Part shown: positions 25,072 to 36,858 of the stretch, one piece after another
How the letters are laid out: the number at the start of each line of letters is the position of its first letter
How positions within the stretch are numbered: the stretch's first letter is position 1
NCBI RefSeq assembly: GCF_000001735.4
Contig: NC_003074.8
Span: 1,798,101-1,862,100, forward strand
Source: Arabidopsis thaliana
Lineage: Eukaryota > Streptophyta > Magnoliopsida > Brassicales > Brassicaceae
Direction: 5' to 3'
DNA: 64,000 nucleotides
The notes under the pieces: generated by a model
Database searches by the model: none
Told to the model about the DNA's origin: nothing
Seen by the model: only the letters and a program-made list of their open reading frames with translations
Position numbers and translations under genes: made by a program

Positions 25072-26010
25072 TCAAAAGAGAAAGAAACAAAAGGAAGAGT
25101 ACATGAAAATGACTAAATAACTAACGAGACCAATACCAAAGGTGAAGCCATTAGACTCTTGTTTTGTAGGAGTAGCTGTAGAATAGCTTCCTTCTGGTGT
25201 GTTGGTAGTGAGGACTACAACGATCCAATCATCTTCTTTACCAATACCAATCCCTGTAAACTTGGAATCGTTCAAACTCATTGAGTATTGTGACTTGGTG
25301 AAGTTTGTGAGGACGAGGTTTGATTCTAAACGAGGAACACATGCAGGCATAATCGAGCCGTCTCTCGTGTCTGAGACGTTCAAGTGGCATTTTGCTAGAA
25401 TCTGAGGGTAGTTTGCGAACTGTGGCTCAGTTCCAGGTACTGTGGCTGAGCCAGTGTCGTTGGTACAAGGTTTGTTCTTGAATTGGTCTGCGATTTCGTC
25501 AGCTAGGCATTCTGCGTTTTCGTTCTTGCTTAAGATTGTTAGATTCTGTGTTGTTCTGTAGCTGTTGATTCCTGTGAGAAGAATGTCCTCTTCATCTGCA
25601 ACTCAGAAGACGCTTGATTAAAGTCTATATCATTTGCAGAAGCATATTCACAATCTCTAGTTAAAGTAAATTTTTGTTCTTTATTTGTTATCAAGAGAAG
25701 GAAAGCAAATTATACACTTGAGAAAGTATTAACCTTTTCAAATAAGTTCAACTTTCTCATGATTGAGATCTATGGAAGAACTTTTAATTGAAGTGAACAG
25801 ATCCTAACTCCTAAGAGATTTCAGACCAGATCTAAAGATCCTGAATAAACACTATAAAGAGAGACAGAAAGAGTTTCAAGAACAGAGATTTACTTCAACA
25901 AGAAAACAATGGAAGAAAGAGAGGAAGTTACCGGTGTCGCTAAGAACAGGGCGATTGAGGCAGAGGAGTATGGAGAGAAAGAGAAGAAGTGGAAGCTTGT
26001 CGATCGCCAT
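25072..26010 (-). CDS. GPI-anchored secreted glycoprotein
   Basis: Two exons, 26010-25932 and 25595-25072, give 200 residues. Residues 1-24 (MAIDKLPLLLFLSILLCLN) are a signal peptide. The mature part has sequons at N44, N72, N99, N124 and N135, and cysteines C56, C70, C96 and C112 that could pair. The C-terminus (SYLVIFMYSSFCFFLF, up to 200) is a hydrophobic tail preceded by small Ser/Asn/Gly residues, the usual pattern for GPI attachment. The family is the uncharacterised GPI-anchored proteins of the At5g19230/At5g19250 type; this gene matches At3g06035. Its biochemical function is unknown to me. It probably sits on the outer face of the plasma membrane. It runs in the same direction as ANP3, with about 470 bases between the ANP3 start and this stop. 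Confidence 0.88.
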
Positions 26011-26415
26011 TGAAGCAGGTTTCTAGAGTTCTCAAATGATATTTTGATGGTGATTGGCTTATATTAATTGAGAAAGGAGAGTGAGAGAAATGGTTACTTC
26101 GCTTTTACTCATAAAGAGTTGTTTGATTCTGTTCTGCTTTTCTTGTCAGCTCGATTTTGACGTTGTGCCGACAATTTAAGGCATTTTTAACTAATTCGCT
26201 TGGTCCCTCTCATCCTATACGGCATCGTTTCTAATATAAGGATAGAGGACAAGAACAAGTTCCAAAGAGAAGGCAAACAATTGACCAAAGTTCTTGAAAA
26301 CTCAATGTCAAGTAATCGATTTGTTATTACAAAACATCTACCTTAAGTACCAAGATGTGATCACAATACCAAATAGTGAATCAAACAAAAAAACAATCGA
26401 AGTGTCAAAAGTCAC

Positions 26416-26976
26416 CTACTCCATAACTGCGATTCCACCAACAGCTTTGATCTTGGCTATGATTTCATTAGCTTCTTCCTTTGTCACACCTTGTTTAAGA
26501 ATAGCCGGGACTTTCTCCACAAGCTCTTTCGCTTCCTTCAGACCCAAACTTGTGAACGTTCTCACTTCTTTTATCACTTTGATCTTATCAGATGCATTAA
26601 ACTTCTCCAACTTCACATCGAAAGCCGTCTTCTCCTTCTTCTCCTCTACATTCCCAGCTCCGGTATCTTGTTTTGCTCCAATGCCGTCCGATGAAATCAT
26701 CTGTTGTTTTGGAAGCCTCAGGTGTTCATTGAGTGCAGGACCAATCTGTTTTCTTTCTTCTGGAGATAAAGCAGCTATACGCTCAGCTAGCTCCATGATT
26801 TTGCTTGAAGGCTGGGGTCTAGGACCATACGGATCATAAACTGACGGGTATTTGTATTTCTTGGGTTTAGCTTTCGAGACAGAGTCTTGCTGCAAGAAAC
26901 GAACTTGCACAGACCAGATTACTTCCGGTTGACATTGGCGAGAACGAACGTTTCTAACAAGTGAAATAAGCTTCAT
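26416..26976 (-). CDS. Mitochondrial ribosomal protein L7/L12 family
   Basis: The coding sequence is a single exon of 186 residues starting at ATG 26976 ([14 protein letters not shown]). The in-frame ATG at 27003 is not used in my model because TATGGTAGCAG at 26990-27000 is a 3' splice site of a leader intron (about 26990-27490; donor GTAAG at 27490-27486). The N-terminus is basic and lacks acids, like a mitochondrial presequence. Residues 60-92 form the L12 N-terminal helical (dimerisation) segment. Residues 116-186 are the L12 C-terminal domain ([43 protein letters not shown]), which recruits GTPase translation factors to the ribosome. Matches At3g06040. Promoter boxes TGGGCC and AAGCCCAA lie at 27619-27632. 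Confidence 0.92.
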   Translation of the reverse strand: MKLISLVRNVRSRQCQPEVIWSVQVRFLQQDSVSKAKPKKYKYPSVYDPYGPRPQPSSKIMELAERIAALSPEERKQIGPALNEHLRLPKQQMISSDGIGAKQDTGAGNVEEKKEKTAFDVKLEKFNASDKIKVIKEVRTFTSLGLKEAKELVEKVPAILKQGVTKEEANEIIAKIKAVGGIAVME

Positions 26977-27618
26977 GACTACTATTCCTCTGCTACCATA
27001 CAAACATCAACCCAAGATCATTTCATGTCTCAAAATGTCAACAGGACAGCAACAGTAAAAACTCTCCTGTGTTTTCAAAAAAAGACGAAAACTTTAGCTA
27101 GCGAATCTACTAAACATTGATAATATTCCAATGCAAAGAGATCAAGATCTCAGAATAAGACTGATTATCAAGAAATTAGTGCTTAACATAAAAATAATTT
27201 CAAGAAACATGTTTCTATTGTATAGGTTTAGGTTCAAAGGTTTCTTCTTTGCAGATCAAATGAACATATCAAGATCAGTGAAACAAAATGGTGAGTAAGA
27301 AAGGATGATTCATAAGATCGGTTTCAGCGTCAATAGCCCAAATATAAATTCCAATGTATCAGATTTGATAGTCTAGGTTATTAGCTGCTAACACAGTTCC
27401 GAAATCAAACAATGGGATCCATGAACCGCCAATCTATTATCTGAGAGTTGGAAATCGGAGAAGGAGATGAGAAAGAGAGATAAGGCTTACCTCCAACGGC
27501 GGAAACGGCAAGCTTCGCCGGCTCTGACTTGATTATTACTGTGAGAGACGGAGATGAGTCACGCATAGGGTTTAGAGTGGAAAGATTCCTCTTTTCGGCT
27601 CAAAATTACTTTTGTCTA

Positions 27619-27632
27619 TGGGCCAAGCCCAA
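27619..27632 (-). promoter_or_regulatory. Site II element pair, L7/L12 promoter
   Basis: TGGGCC directly followed by AAGCCCAA, about 130 bases upstream of the leader-intron donor. Site II pairs are characteristic of plant genes for ribosomal and mitochondrial proteins and bind TCP factors. The sequence is seen; the function is inferred. Confidence 0.55.
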
Positions 27633-27795
27633 TAAGGATCTTATCAACAAATTTGACATACTACGTCCTTGTAAGGCCTTTCACAACAACCCACTCAGCT
27701 TTCATGTCCTCCCTCAAGAGCAGCACCTAGTTCATCTATATACCTTCATACTCCACAAGCAATGGCTTTATTTGGCATTGGGTTTGAAATAGCTG

Positions 27796-28056
27796 GCTCC
27801 GGATTTTAGTCAAATGAAAGAGCAGCTTGTGATTGCAGAAACAGATCTCGAGGCCACAAGGTTAGAGACTCAACAATGGAAGGAGAAACACCAGGTAGCG
27901 AGGAAAGAAGCTAAATTGCTCAAGAACACGAGTGGGAGACTTAGGATTAAGCAGAGGAGTCTTAACCTTCATGTTGACAATGGGGACACGAAAAATCATA
28001 TCCCTCAACCACATTGGTTTCTTATTCATATTATGAACCAGATTTACATTTGGTGA
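27796..28056 (+). pseudogene. Orphan coiled-coil coding fragment (candidate gene relic)
   Basis: From the stop at about 27788 a frame runs ...APDFSQMKEQLVIAE, then ETDLEATRLETQQWKEKH, QVARKEAKLLKN and SGRLRIKQRS. The first 50 residues have strong heptad-like Glu/Lys/Gln/Leu composition, unlike neighbouring noncoding DNA. The last 30 degrade into ordinary sequence. No start context, splice partner or domain is evident. It lies between the L7/L12 promoter and the PRXIIF 3' end on the opposite strand. I do not recognise the parent gene. It could be a relic of a duplicated exon from a long coiled-coil protein, or a small young gene starting at ATG 27814. Confidence 0.4.
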
Positions 28057-28210
28057 GAAACGGCAAGACACATAAGTTTTATTTAAACTGAAACTGTGGA
28101 AACAAAACAAAAGAAGTGAAGCTGTTACTTGGTCTGATCCTTGAGACATGTTCGGATCAAACTTATTATCAGTTGCAACTCAGAAGAAACAGCAACTCTG
28201 GAAATACTTT

Positions 28211-29709
28211 TTAGATCTGTCCTAAGATGACTTCTGCCCCTGTAACCTTGAAGTCAGACGGTGCTTCTTCCACATTCACCGCCTTAACCTTCCCGTCTTC
28301 TACATAAGCCGACCATCTGAACATGGACATCATAAATCCAACGAATCTGTTAGATCAATGGTTTACGATACAAACATTTCTACAAATGGACTTTCCAGTA
28401 TATTACCTCTCAGACCGTGGCCCGAGCAATGCAGCAGAGAGATCCTTGTCTAGCCCCAAGCTTTTGTGAAATTTCCCATCAAAATCTCCATAAAACTCAA
28501 TCTGGTATGACAACGTTCAAGAGCATCACATTAAGTCATTTGTTCTAGCATGTAGTACTAGTCGATATAAAGAATTATGAACTTTCTAATGAGGGAAGTC
28601 CATTTAATCATAGAATCAAATTCTTTTATCGTCTATTAATGTGAAGGTAATCATAGACAACGTTCAAGAGCATCACATTTAAGTCATTTCTTCTAGCACG
28701 TAAACTTATCCGAACATAAACATAGAAATCTATTGTAATGCTAGTCCATATCAAGAATTATGAACTTTCTAATAAGGGAAGTCCATTTAATCATAGAATC
28801 AGATCTGTTTATCGTCTATTGGTGTAATATAAAATCTTGAGACCACAGACAACGTGAATAATAGAGTAATATAGTTCTAACTATAAGAGGTTGATTACTA
28901 TCAGGACGTCAACAAGAGTTACATACTTGAGGAGTTAAAAGATTCCTAAATGAACCATCTTCACCACTGAAAACTCTTAGACAACGAAACCAGGAACCGA
29001 ATAATATATGTTATGTTGCAAATCAAGTTTTCTGAAGCAAAGAACCAAATCAGCATACACTAAACATCGGATTAGGTTGGTGTCAAAGAACAAAGATAGG
29101 AACAAAAAAAAAATCGATGAACTTACTGCATCTTTGGCACCAAGCTTCTCTGCCCAACCATTGATAGCAAAGGGATCATTAACAGAGACACAGATGACAG
29201 AATCAATGCCTTTGGCTTTAAACTTATCAATGTGGCTCTTGTAGCTAGGCACATGCTGCTGTGAACAAACTCCCGTGTAAGCCCCCTGAACACAGAAAAC
29301 GAATATTCCGGCACAACATCAGAACTCAGAAACCTGATCAAGACATAAAGGAACATGAAAAGATAGAGATTTCTTACAGGAAGACCAAAGATGACGACTT
29401 TCTTCCCCTGCAACCAATCAATATCCACAAACGTTTTGTCAGAAATTGAAATCCCCCTCTGAATTGAAATTGTCAGAAAAGAGAGATTCGAACCTTGAAG
29501 ATATCTGACAATGGCGTGGTGGAGAATTTGGAGGAAACACCTTCGTCCCAGCTGCGAGCTTTCTGGAGAGAAACGCCAGGCGCCGCCGAGGTTATGTCAG
29601 TGCCTTCCGCGAGCTTTGAGAAACCCCTCGATGAAACTCCGATCCGGGCACTATTTGCCGCCGATCTTAGTGCCGATAAATTTCTTAGCTTTAGAATTGA
29701 CATCGCCAT
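28211..29709 (-). CDS. PRXIIF: Peroxiredoxin IIF, mitochondrial
   Basis: Five exons (29709-29494, 29407-29378, 29285-29127, 28501-28407, 28316-28211) give 201 residues, the length I recall for PRXIIF (At3g06050). Residues 1 to about 28 (MAMSILKLRNLSALRSA..., Arg/Ser/Ala-rich, no acids) are the mitochondrial presequence. The peroxidatic cysteine C89 lies in GAYTGVCSQQHVP. The second cysteine C114 (VICVSVNDPF) is 25 residues later, the spacing of the known C59/C84 pair in mature PrxII-F. The protein reduces H2O2 and organic peroxides in the matrix using thioredoxin or glutaredoxin. Exon 2 is only 30 bases. The fourth intron (28502-29126) is unusually long for this gene because it contains a duplicated segment (separate entry). 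Confidence 0.97.
28511..28840. repeat. Two-copy diverged tandem duplication inside PRXIIF intron 4
   Basis: The first copy starts at 28511 with CAACGTTCAAGAGCATCACA and the second at 28658 with the same 20 bases. A second shared block (AAGAATTATGAACTTTCTAA, AGGGAAGTCCATTTAATCAT) occurs in the first copy near 28570 and in the second near 28753. The offset changes from 147 to 183 bases, so the second copy carries an extra stretch of about 36 bases, around 28710-28740. The copies differ at scattered sites. Confidence 0.88.
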
Positions 29710-30195
29710 CGCTGAAAATAAGATTGAGACCGTTTCTTGGTTCCTTCGATTACTGTATAGTGTCGTTTATGGCACTTCTCAAAGACCTTTCTAAAGAGAC
29801 TTAATCGTTGCCGTTTTGTAACAAACAAATCAGACTGCACGTTGTTTAAAAGCCTCAAGAACAGCACACACTCAAATTTTGGTTTTGAAGTTTTTACTTC
29901 TTTCAAATACATCATTTACATTTCATCTTGTGAAAAACATTCACTTCTTGACCAAGTAAAAAATACATTCAAATGAGTTCTTTGATTTCTCTATAAAAAA
30001 AAAGAAAAAACAGAGCTTGTTCAAAGACCGGAAACATGAATCTTGACGAGTTTCTACAAAACTATCAGCAATGTCGATATTCTGAATTGGTATAGTCGAC
30101 TAGCTGGCGTGGTACCGGACTGAGAAGAAGGTTTGAGAATACCCATCAATGTTTAAGCTTCTGCCAAAAGCACTTCAAGATACATTGTCGGGCTG

Positions 30196-32060
30196 TCTGA
30201 AATTACAAAAGAGAAGCAATTTTAGAATAGTGATGTCGCAGTCAAGCAAGAGCAAATTCTATATGATGACAACTTGATGGCATTAGGAACTTACCATTTG
30301 GTTTTGGTTTTGCTCCATTTTTCAATGGCTTTATACCAATCCCATTGAAAGAAGAGAGCGATTAATCTTATAGGCCCTGCGGTTATAACTTCAAGAAAAG
30401 CAAGCCAAAATGATCTTTGAGGGGACATGCCGGTTGTCGCGAGAGACAGTAAGAATCCCTCAAAGTTGCATGAGACGGTGAAGTTTCCTGCTTTTATGCC
30501 ATCCATAGCCTTTTTTGCTACTTCTTCTGTTTCCATTGAACCAGAGGATGCAGCTATTATGGCAGTGACTTCAGGTCTGCTCTTCTGTTCTGAGAGAGCA
30601 CCCAAGGAAAATCAATCAAACTCATAATATGAACCAAGGAACTCAGAACATCAGTCCATAATGTGTTTACTTCATTAGTTATCAAAAAAAAAAAAGTGCT
30701 TACTTCATTCTCAGATAGGCAAAAAGAAGTCTTTTATGAAATTTTCAGATGCTATTGGAAGATAACTACATCCCATTATTCTCTTCTAAACAGTATCATG
30801 TGAACCACAGTACGCAGAGACTTCAAGCTAAACACTATCACAGTACTCAGTACTTAACTCACCAGTCTATCAGTTTCTCCTAACTGGCACTCTCATAGAA
30901 CATGTGAACATGAAATGCTACGTGTTTGATAGAGTACACAATTATTCAGACCAGATAAGGGCACATATTTGATCTCATAATAACAAACTAGATGAATAAT
31001 AGTTTATGTCTACATATGTCCCAACCATATAGTACAGCCTTATTTAGTAATCTGTCTCCAACTCTTTTATACATTTAATTGCCTTAGTATTTAGTAGCAG
31101 TACCTAATCCTAGCTACCCTCACATGTTAAACTTAGATTATCTGCTCTATACATCCATGATGAATCTGAAAAATACTGAAGCTTTTTTACCTTCTTCAAA
31201 GCCGGGTGTATTAGTGTCAGGAGGAAAAATAAGAGTGACATGAATATCATCAGATATAACTTCCTGTTGCAATGCTTGCGCTAAACCCTGAAGACCAAAC
31301 TTGCTTGCTGAATATGCAGCATAACCATAGACACCAACCTGAAAATTTTATTAAAAAAAACATCCTTCATCATTCTATCTTTAAAACTGCATTACATGAG
31401 GTCACATTATTGCAGTTACACAAAAGTTACTTCAAGTGATAAATTGTCAATGTCTTACTTCAGGTAACTACAATCTCCAGATAAAACTTAAATCCATAAA
31501 GATGGGAAATTTGAGAGACGAACCTGACCAGCTTGAGAGGAGACGAGACTGATGGAAGCAGGTCCACGATCTTTCCTTGCTTTCATGGCAGGCAAAGCGG
31601 CTTTAATCACATTGAAGCTCCCAACAAGATTTACGTCAATCGTGAATTTGACATCTTCAGGACTATGTTTCACCAGCTCCTTCGCCGTAAACACACCTTG
31701 GTTAACAATCAACACATCGATCGGTCCCGATTCATCTATCGCCTTCGAGACTGCATCGTAATCGCGAACGTCTGCAGAGAATGTGGCGACTTCGACACCA
31801 GTGGCGAGCTGGATCGATTTCTTAGCCTCCTCGAGCTTTGATCCGGATCGGGCGAGGATTGAGACACGAGCGCCCTCGGAAGCGGCGCGGTGGGCGAGAG
31901 CAAGACCGATGCCGCTAGATCCACCGGTGATGAAGGCGTGACGGGACTTGATAGGGATCTTAATGGGACGAGGACGTACAATTAGGGCTAAGATAGCGAG
32001 AAGCGATAGTGGGATAATGGGAATGAGGAAGAGAAGGAAGAGAGGAGAAATGGCCGCCAT
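30196..32060 (-). CDS. TSC10A: 3-ketodihydrosphingosine reductase TSC10A
   Basis: Coding exons: 32060-31524, 31338-31191, 30589-30295, and the last base of the stop at 30196. The product is 326 residues. Start ATG 32060 (MAAISPLFLLFL); an upstream in-frame ATG at 32111 adds 17 residues without family similarity. A hydrophobic N-terminal anchor (4-28) is followed by an SDR Rossmann fold: TGGSSGIG at 45-52, Ser174/175, and YSASK (Y188, K192) as catalytic residues. A hydrophobic C-terminal segment lies in SFWLAFLEVITAGPIRLIALFF. It reduces 3-ketosphinganine with NADPH, the second step of sphingolipid synthesis in the ER membrane. The stop is TG|A, split by an intron (30294-30197, GTAAG...CAG). 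Retention would read TGG TAA and add one Trp. Matches At3g06060; the paralog is TSC10B. Confidence 0.95.
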
Positions 32061-32111
32061 GGATCTCGTGACGAAGCTCTCGGCGATGTGAAGCTCCGTC
32101 AGCTCATTCAT

Positions 32112-33204
32112 TGGAGAAATAAAAACAAATACGATTAGACCAGTTAACCAATTACTCGGTTTAATGATTTCTATCTGAACCGGCCGTTTTAGTTTCTCGC
32201 TGTAATTTATTTTTTATATAATAATTTTGTGACTTGTTGTCGTTGTGTTTCAAAATTGGTTTCTATTTTCTAATGATGTCGTTAAAAAACAACTGACACT
32301 AATCACCTTATTTGTTGTAGTTGATTTAGACTAATACACATTTTTATGAAAGAGATGAATAGAAAATTGTATAGTATTATTTTGTGAAATTATTTTAGTT
32401 TCTTCTGACATTTGTTTCACAAGAGAACATGTTACGTGACTACGTGTGATAGAGTTAAAAAAAGATTGTGTTCGTATTGCGCAACTTGTAATAAGGAGAT
32501 GTTGAGTTAATACTTTCACATATGGGTGGTTAGTCTTATATGTGACATTTAAAACTAATTTAAGATACAGCTAGTTGACAGAAAACATACAGCTTTGATC
32601 CCATATAAATGTCTAAATTGAGATGTTTTTAGATTTAAAAAACGATTATATGAAAGAATATACACTACATCTTATACTAAAATAATAAAATTGAAAGAAA
32701 AAGAGTGATGGGCATGTATGCATGTGGGTGAGAGTCTGTGACAGTCTTTTTTCGTTTTTAGATCTGACTTTGTCTATTCAAACATTGTTGCCAACATAAC
32801 TGTTAACTCTGTAAGTTTGAGGTCCCAAAGCGATTGATTGGTTCTAGACCTGACTTGGAAGATTTTCCAATCTCACATGGGACTTGTCCTCATCCAGATT
32901 AATTGACCTCCATTGATCCTTTACTGATTTGATCATTTAGGTACTAATTCTATCATGGGTTGTTTCTTCATTTAACTTAAAATGATTAGAGAAAGTGATA
33001 ATACATGATAAGAGAGCCTACATATTAATCTATGTGGGTTGTTGAATAAATCACACCAAATCCCTTTAGATTGATGATTTCTCCTTCATTCTTATTATTT
33101 GCTGATTTTACAAACATAATATAAAATCTATAAATATCAATAATCAATTATATATAATTATGAATTAATGACACAAATCCATGTCTTCGAATAATCTTGA
33201 TTGA
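32112..33204. other. Intergenic, TSC10A upstream region
   Basis: AT-rich DNA between the TSC10A start and the 3' end of the next minus-strand gene. I see no coding frame, RNA gene or repeat. Confidence 0.6.
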
Positions 33205-33746
33205 CTAAGTGAAAAGAGATGCTGCATCTCTGTAGGTTCTTCTTGGGTTAGTAGAAGCATGATGAAAGGTGATGCTTTCTTGGTTGTTGTTGTTGAGAGT
33301 TGTAAGATTGTTGTCATGGCCATGATGAGGAAACTGTTGCTTGGGGATAAAGGAACCGATGAATCTCCCTTGCTTCTTCTGATGAGGATGATGATTATGT
33401 TTCCTTCTTGGCTGAGAAGATCTTGGGATAAACACTCCTGTTCCTTTGCTCTCTCGAATTACGTTGTAATTGATCTGCTCATTGTACATCATATATGGTG
33501 TTGCTGATGTTTGGTAGTTTCCTCTGAACAAACCCTGTTTTGTTATCAACATCGCGGTTAATCACTAATCAAGAGATATATAAGATAGAGAAAAAGAAAA
33601 GAGTTTAAATTTGGACAAACCTGGAAAGAGACAGAAGAGGAAAGTGAAATAGGGTTTTGTTCATCTTCATCTGTGATTAAGAGATTGAGTTGCTTGCTTA
33701 TGTCAGCAAAGAAGACATCATCATCAAGCTCGAGCTCCATGGCCAT
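33205..33746 (-). CDS. Small plant-specific protein of unknown function
   Basis: Two exons, 33746-33621 and 33534-33205, joined at a CAG|GTTTG donor and ACAG|GG acceptor, give 151 residues. The N-terminus (MAMELELDDDVFFADISKQLNLLI) is acidic and could be helical, with a possible short interaction motif. The C-terminal exon is rich in His, Asn, Gln and Arg (SSQPRRKHNHHPHQKKQGRF, then FPHHGHDNN and RRTYRDAASLFT) and carries basic patches that could direct it to the nucleus. No signal peptide or membrane segment. I do not recognise a domain; the order fits At3g06070, annotated as hypothetical with a chromosome 5 relative. The splice frame, the ATG context and a CT-rich leader upstream support a real gene. 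Function unknown. Confidence 0.8.
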
Positions 33747-36700
33747 ATATCTAGTCTCTTGATTAGCCTGTTGTTGTCTCTAGAAAGAAGTAGTTTTTAA
33801 AAAATGGTCTCAAGTGGAGTTGTGAGGGGGAATGTTCAAAGAGTGGCATAAATAGGCAAGAGATTGGGGTTTAAGAGAGAGGGGAAGAGGGTAGAGAGAG
33901 AAGTGCATGTGGGAGAGTGGGGCCAAAGTAAACATCGAAGAAATGTAATCTAATCTGGCAAAAGTAAGTCCCTACACACAAATGGATCATGAAGGGAAGG
34001 TTTTGTGCAATGATGTTGTATCAACTACTTGCAAATCCTATAAAGATATTAAATCAAAAGGTCACAACTCACAACAAGAACAAAACACCCATATCTATCT
34101 CAAATTTATATTTTCTTCATTACACATAAATAACTTTATATATAACATCTCATCCACAAAACCCATCCCTCTCACTCTCATCTTTCCCTAAAACAAAATT
34201 CGTTTTCTTGTATGGCTAAAAGTTCATAGTTTCGATAATCTCCACTAAAGATGGAATTCCTAACTACCTTATCCAATGACTTTCTTAGTCAATACCATCA
34301 GAAAATATAAAAAGTATAATGATCGTTAACAAATAATAATATTCAAATACATATATGATAGCATCGTTATAAATTTTGTACTAAATCAGAGAAAACAAGT
34401 TTACCTTGTTAAGAAAAACGAGAAAATAAAAGTATCATCTGCGAAACAAATATATCAAAATTTTTATATTCAATCTACGCACGATTTTTATTTTTTTTGC
34501 ATGGTTACTCCATGTATTAGGTTTTAACGTTATAACAAGATTAACTTTTGCAGTCATTTGCATTCGCATCCATTAAAAAAACGAGAGCACATGTCCACGA
34601 TGGGTGACCTATATGCATATTACCAAACTATATGGAACCGTGTGGGGTCGTATTGGATATGTTTTAACTATTTATCGACATTCAACATGTTAGGAGAATA
34701 AAGTCGATCGGAACCTTTATTTAGCTTTTGTAGGAAATACGTTGATTGTTCGTTGTTAGCCTCGTGACGAAAATATGTTCAACCTCGCTTCAACGAATAT
34801 CATTGACCTAATCTAAACATGTCGGTTGTCGAAGTGCTAATTAAATTTGTTTTCTTTATTATGTCTATCTAAACCTAATAATTTAAATGAGTCTAAGAAA
34901 ACATAGTTACAGAATAGATTATATCATAATGTGGTGCTTTGAGTAGTTGGTCAACTGTATCAATGTGTAGTTGGTTATGTAACAAAATTAGCATTGTCGA
35001 CATTCACCGGTGAACCGCATTTGAAGTGGACAATTGAGGAAATGGACATTAGGAATATGGATTTTTGGAGATAGGGAGAAAGAAGAAAACAAAGAAGAAT
35101 CTATCTCCATGATTTGATTTGGTTTGGAGTCTTATAGGTACTCTTTTGTGGACGTGGGGTCACACACCGGTCAAGTTGGTTATGTTGAGCTATGAGTCTA
35201 TGACTCCAAGTCAAGATCGTATGAGTTTGTTCTCCATTTCTATAATATTACACACTATTCTTTTCACAATACTTATATCAAATATTTAAAATAATATATT
35301 CCTTTTAAGATTTGGATTTTAGAATCTAGACTAATCTAATAAAATTTAGAGTCGCCATGTTAATCGTTAACGCGAGAATATGTTTATTGATAAATGACAA
35401 CATTAACAAGTAATCATCATTGTACTACGGTTACTTAATTCTAACTCAAAATTATTGTACGTATACATACATACTCCATGACGTATAATAATACGATAAA
35501 GAGAAACTTATCCGAATTTGGATATGTTTTTTCAATTTTCATCATTTACACCCACAAAAATATTTAAAAGGGCAAATAATAGAAGACCACAAGGTTTTGT
35601 AGCGATAAGCTACTATACCCTACACGCACAATTCCAACTTGCAAACTTCCCCGGATCAGTCCCGTAAATCAAACCAAACCGACTTAAACCAAATTTCAGA
35701 CCCAAGTGAATTCATCAGTTTATTTCCAAATTTTACTCCATGATCCCCGAATGACCAAAGAAAGAATTAGATAAGAGTAAAGTATTTGAGAGGAGAATCG
35801 CTGAGAGAATTTACAATCACAGATTCTCTCACGAGCTTCTTGCCAAGGCTCATGTCATGTCACAATCACCGACTTGGGATATTATTTAGCCTCACCGACT
35901 TGTCTTTTATGAATCATAATGACTCGATTCACTGAAAATGAAATGGCCTTCATATGATATGATTAATATTAATATAATATATAAATTTACGGAAAAACAA
36001 ACCTAAAACATAAAACATATCCATAAAAACACTTTCGTGCATTTAATGATAACAAACACTCGTTTTTAGAAAAAGTTGCCATCGACTAGGGCAACGGTGT
36101 TGAGCCAGTGGAAGATCGTGTGGTCGACGTGATTTACATGTCTCGGTTTCCGATTGGTTAATTATCCTATATAGTTGGAGAATTCGTCGTTGTAAATTAC
36201 TATCACAAGATTCATGACTTGTTTTTTTTTATGGTTTCCCAAACAAGAGTTGAAAATTGCAACTTTCGGGGTATAATATAGCGATAATGATTTCCAAATT
36301 TATTTCTTAATCTAGCTTTTTAATACACAACACATATGCACGTCACTTTTATGTCTGCACGTAAAAGAGATACCTTTTTCCAACAAATGGAAGTGGCCAG
36401 AGAGGCACAAATACGTGCACTCGTTAACTCGAACTTCAAAAGATTACGAGACACATATCAACATGATCCAGACAATATCCGTATTTTTTTCTTCTTGGTA
36501 AATCAATTCACATCTATGTCTAAGTCTCAAATCATGTAAACTTCCGACCATTTCGTCTAAATGTGACCGTTGTTTGTTTCATAAGCCAACGATATCCCGG
36601 AAATTTACTTTTATTGGGCTAGGCCCAAAACTGTATATCTTTGAATCATCGAAAAATAATTTTAAGATTTTTTTTTATCTTTACAACCAGAGATTAAGAT

Positions 36701-36858
36701 TACCAACCTAATTACATATATTCCCCCACCCAATTAATCTAATCACCCAATCAAAAAATCCAGAACCCTTTTTGATCTTTAAGCTTGGCATCTTAAGAAA
36801 AACGCCAACAGCTTTAAGAAACAAGAGCTTGTTGTGGTTTCCTTGTCCTGTCCAGGCA
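33747..36858. other. Intergenic region
   Basis: About 3.1 kb. The first 150 bases are a purine-rich (CT-rich on the minus strand) leader for the preceding gene. The rest is AT-rich with no supported gene. A frame at 36336-36539 includes an amphipathic run (MEVAREAQIRALV) but has no splice partner or recognisable motif. 36662-36858 is probably the 3' untranslated part of TBL10. Confidence 0.55.

Noticed and set aside
29495-29804. Two plus-strand frames of about 98 residues opposite PRXIIF exon 1
   Set aside because: Antisense of the Ser/Ala/Arg-rich presequence; no motif or splice support.
36336-36539. 67-residue plus-strand frame with MEVAREAQIRALV
   Set aside because: Starts in AT-rich DNA, has no splice partner and no recognisable motif; likely chance.
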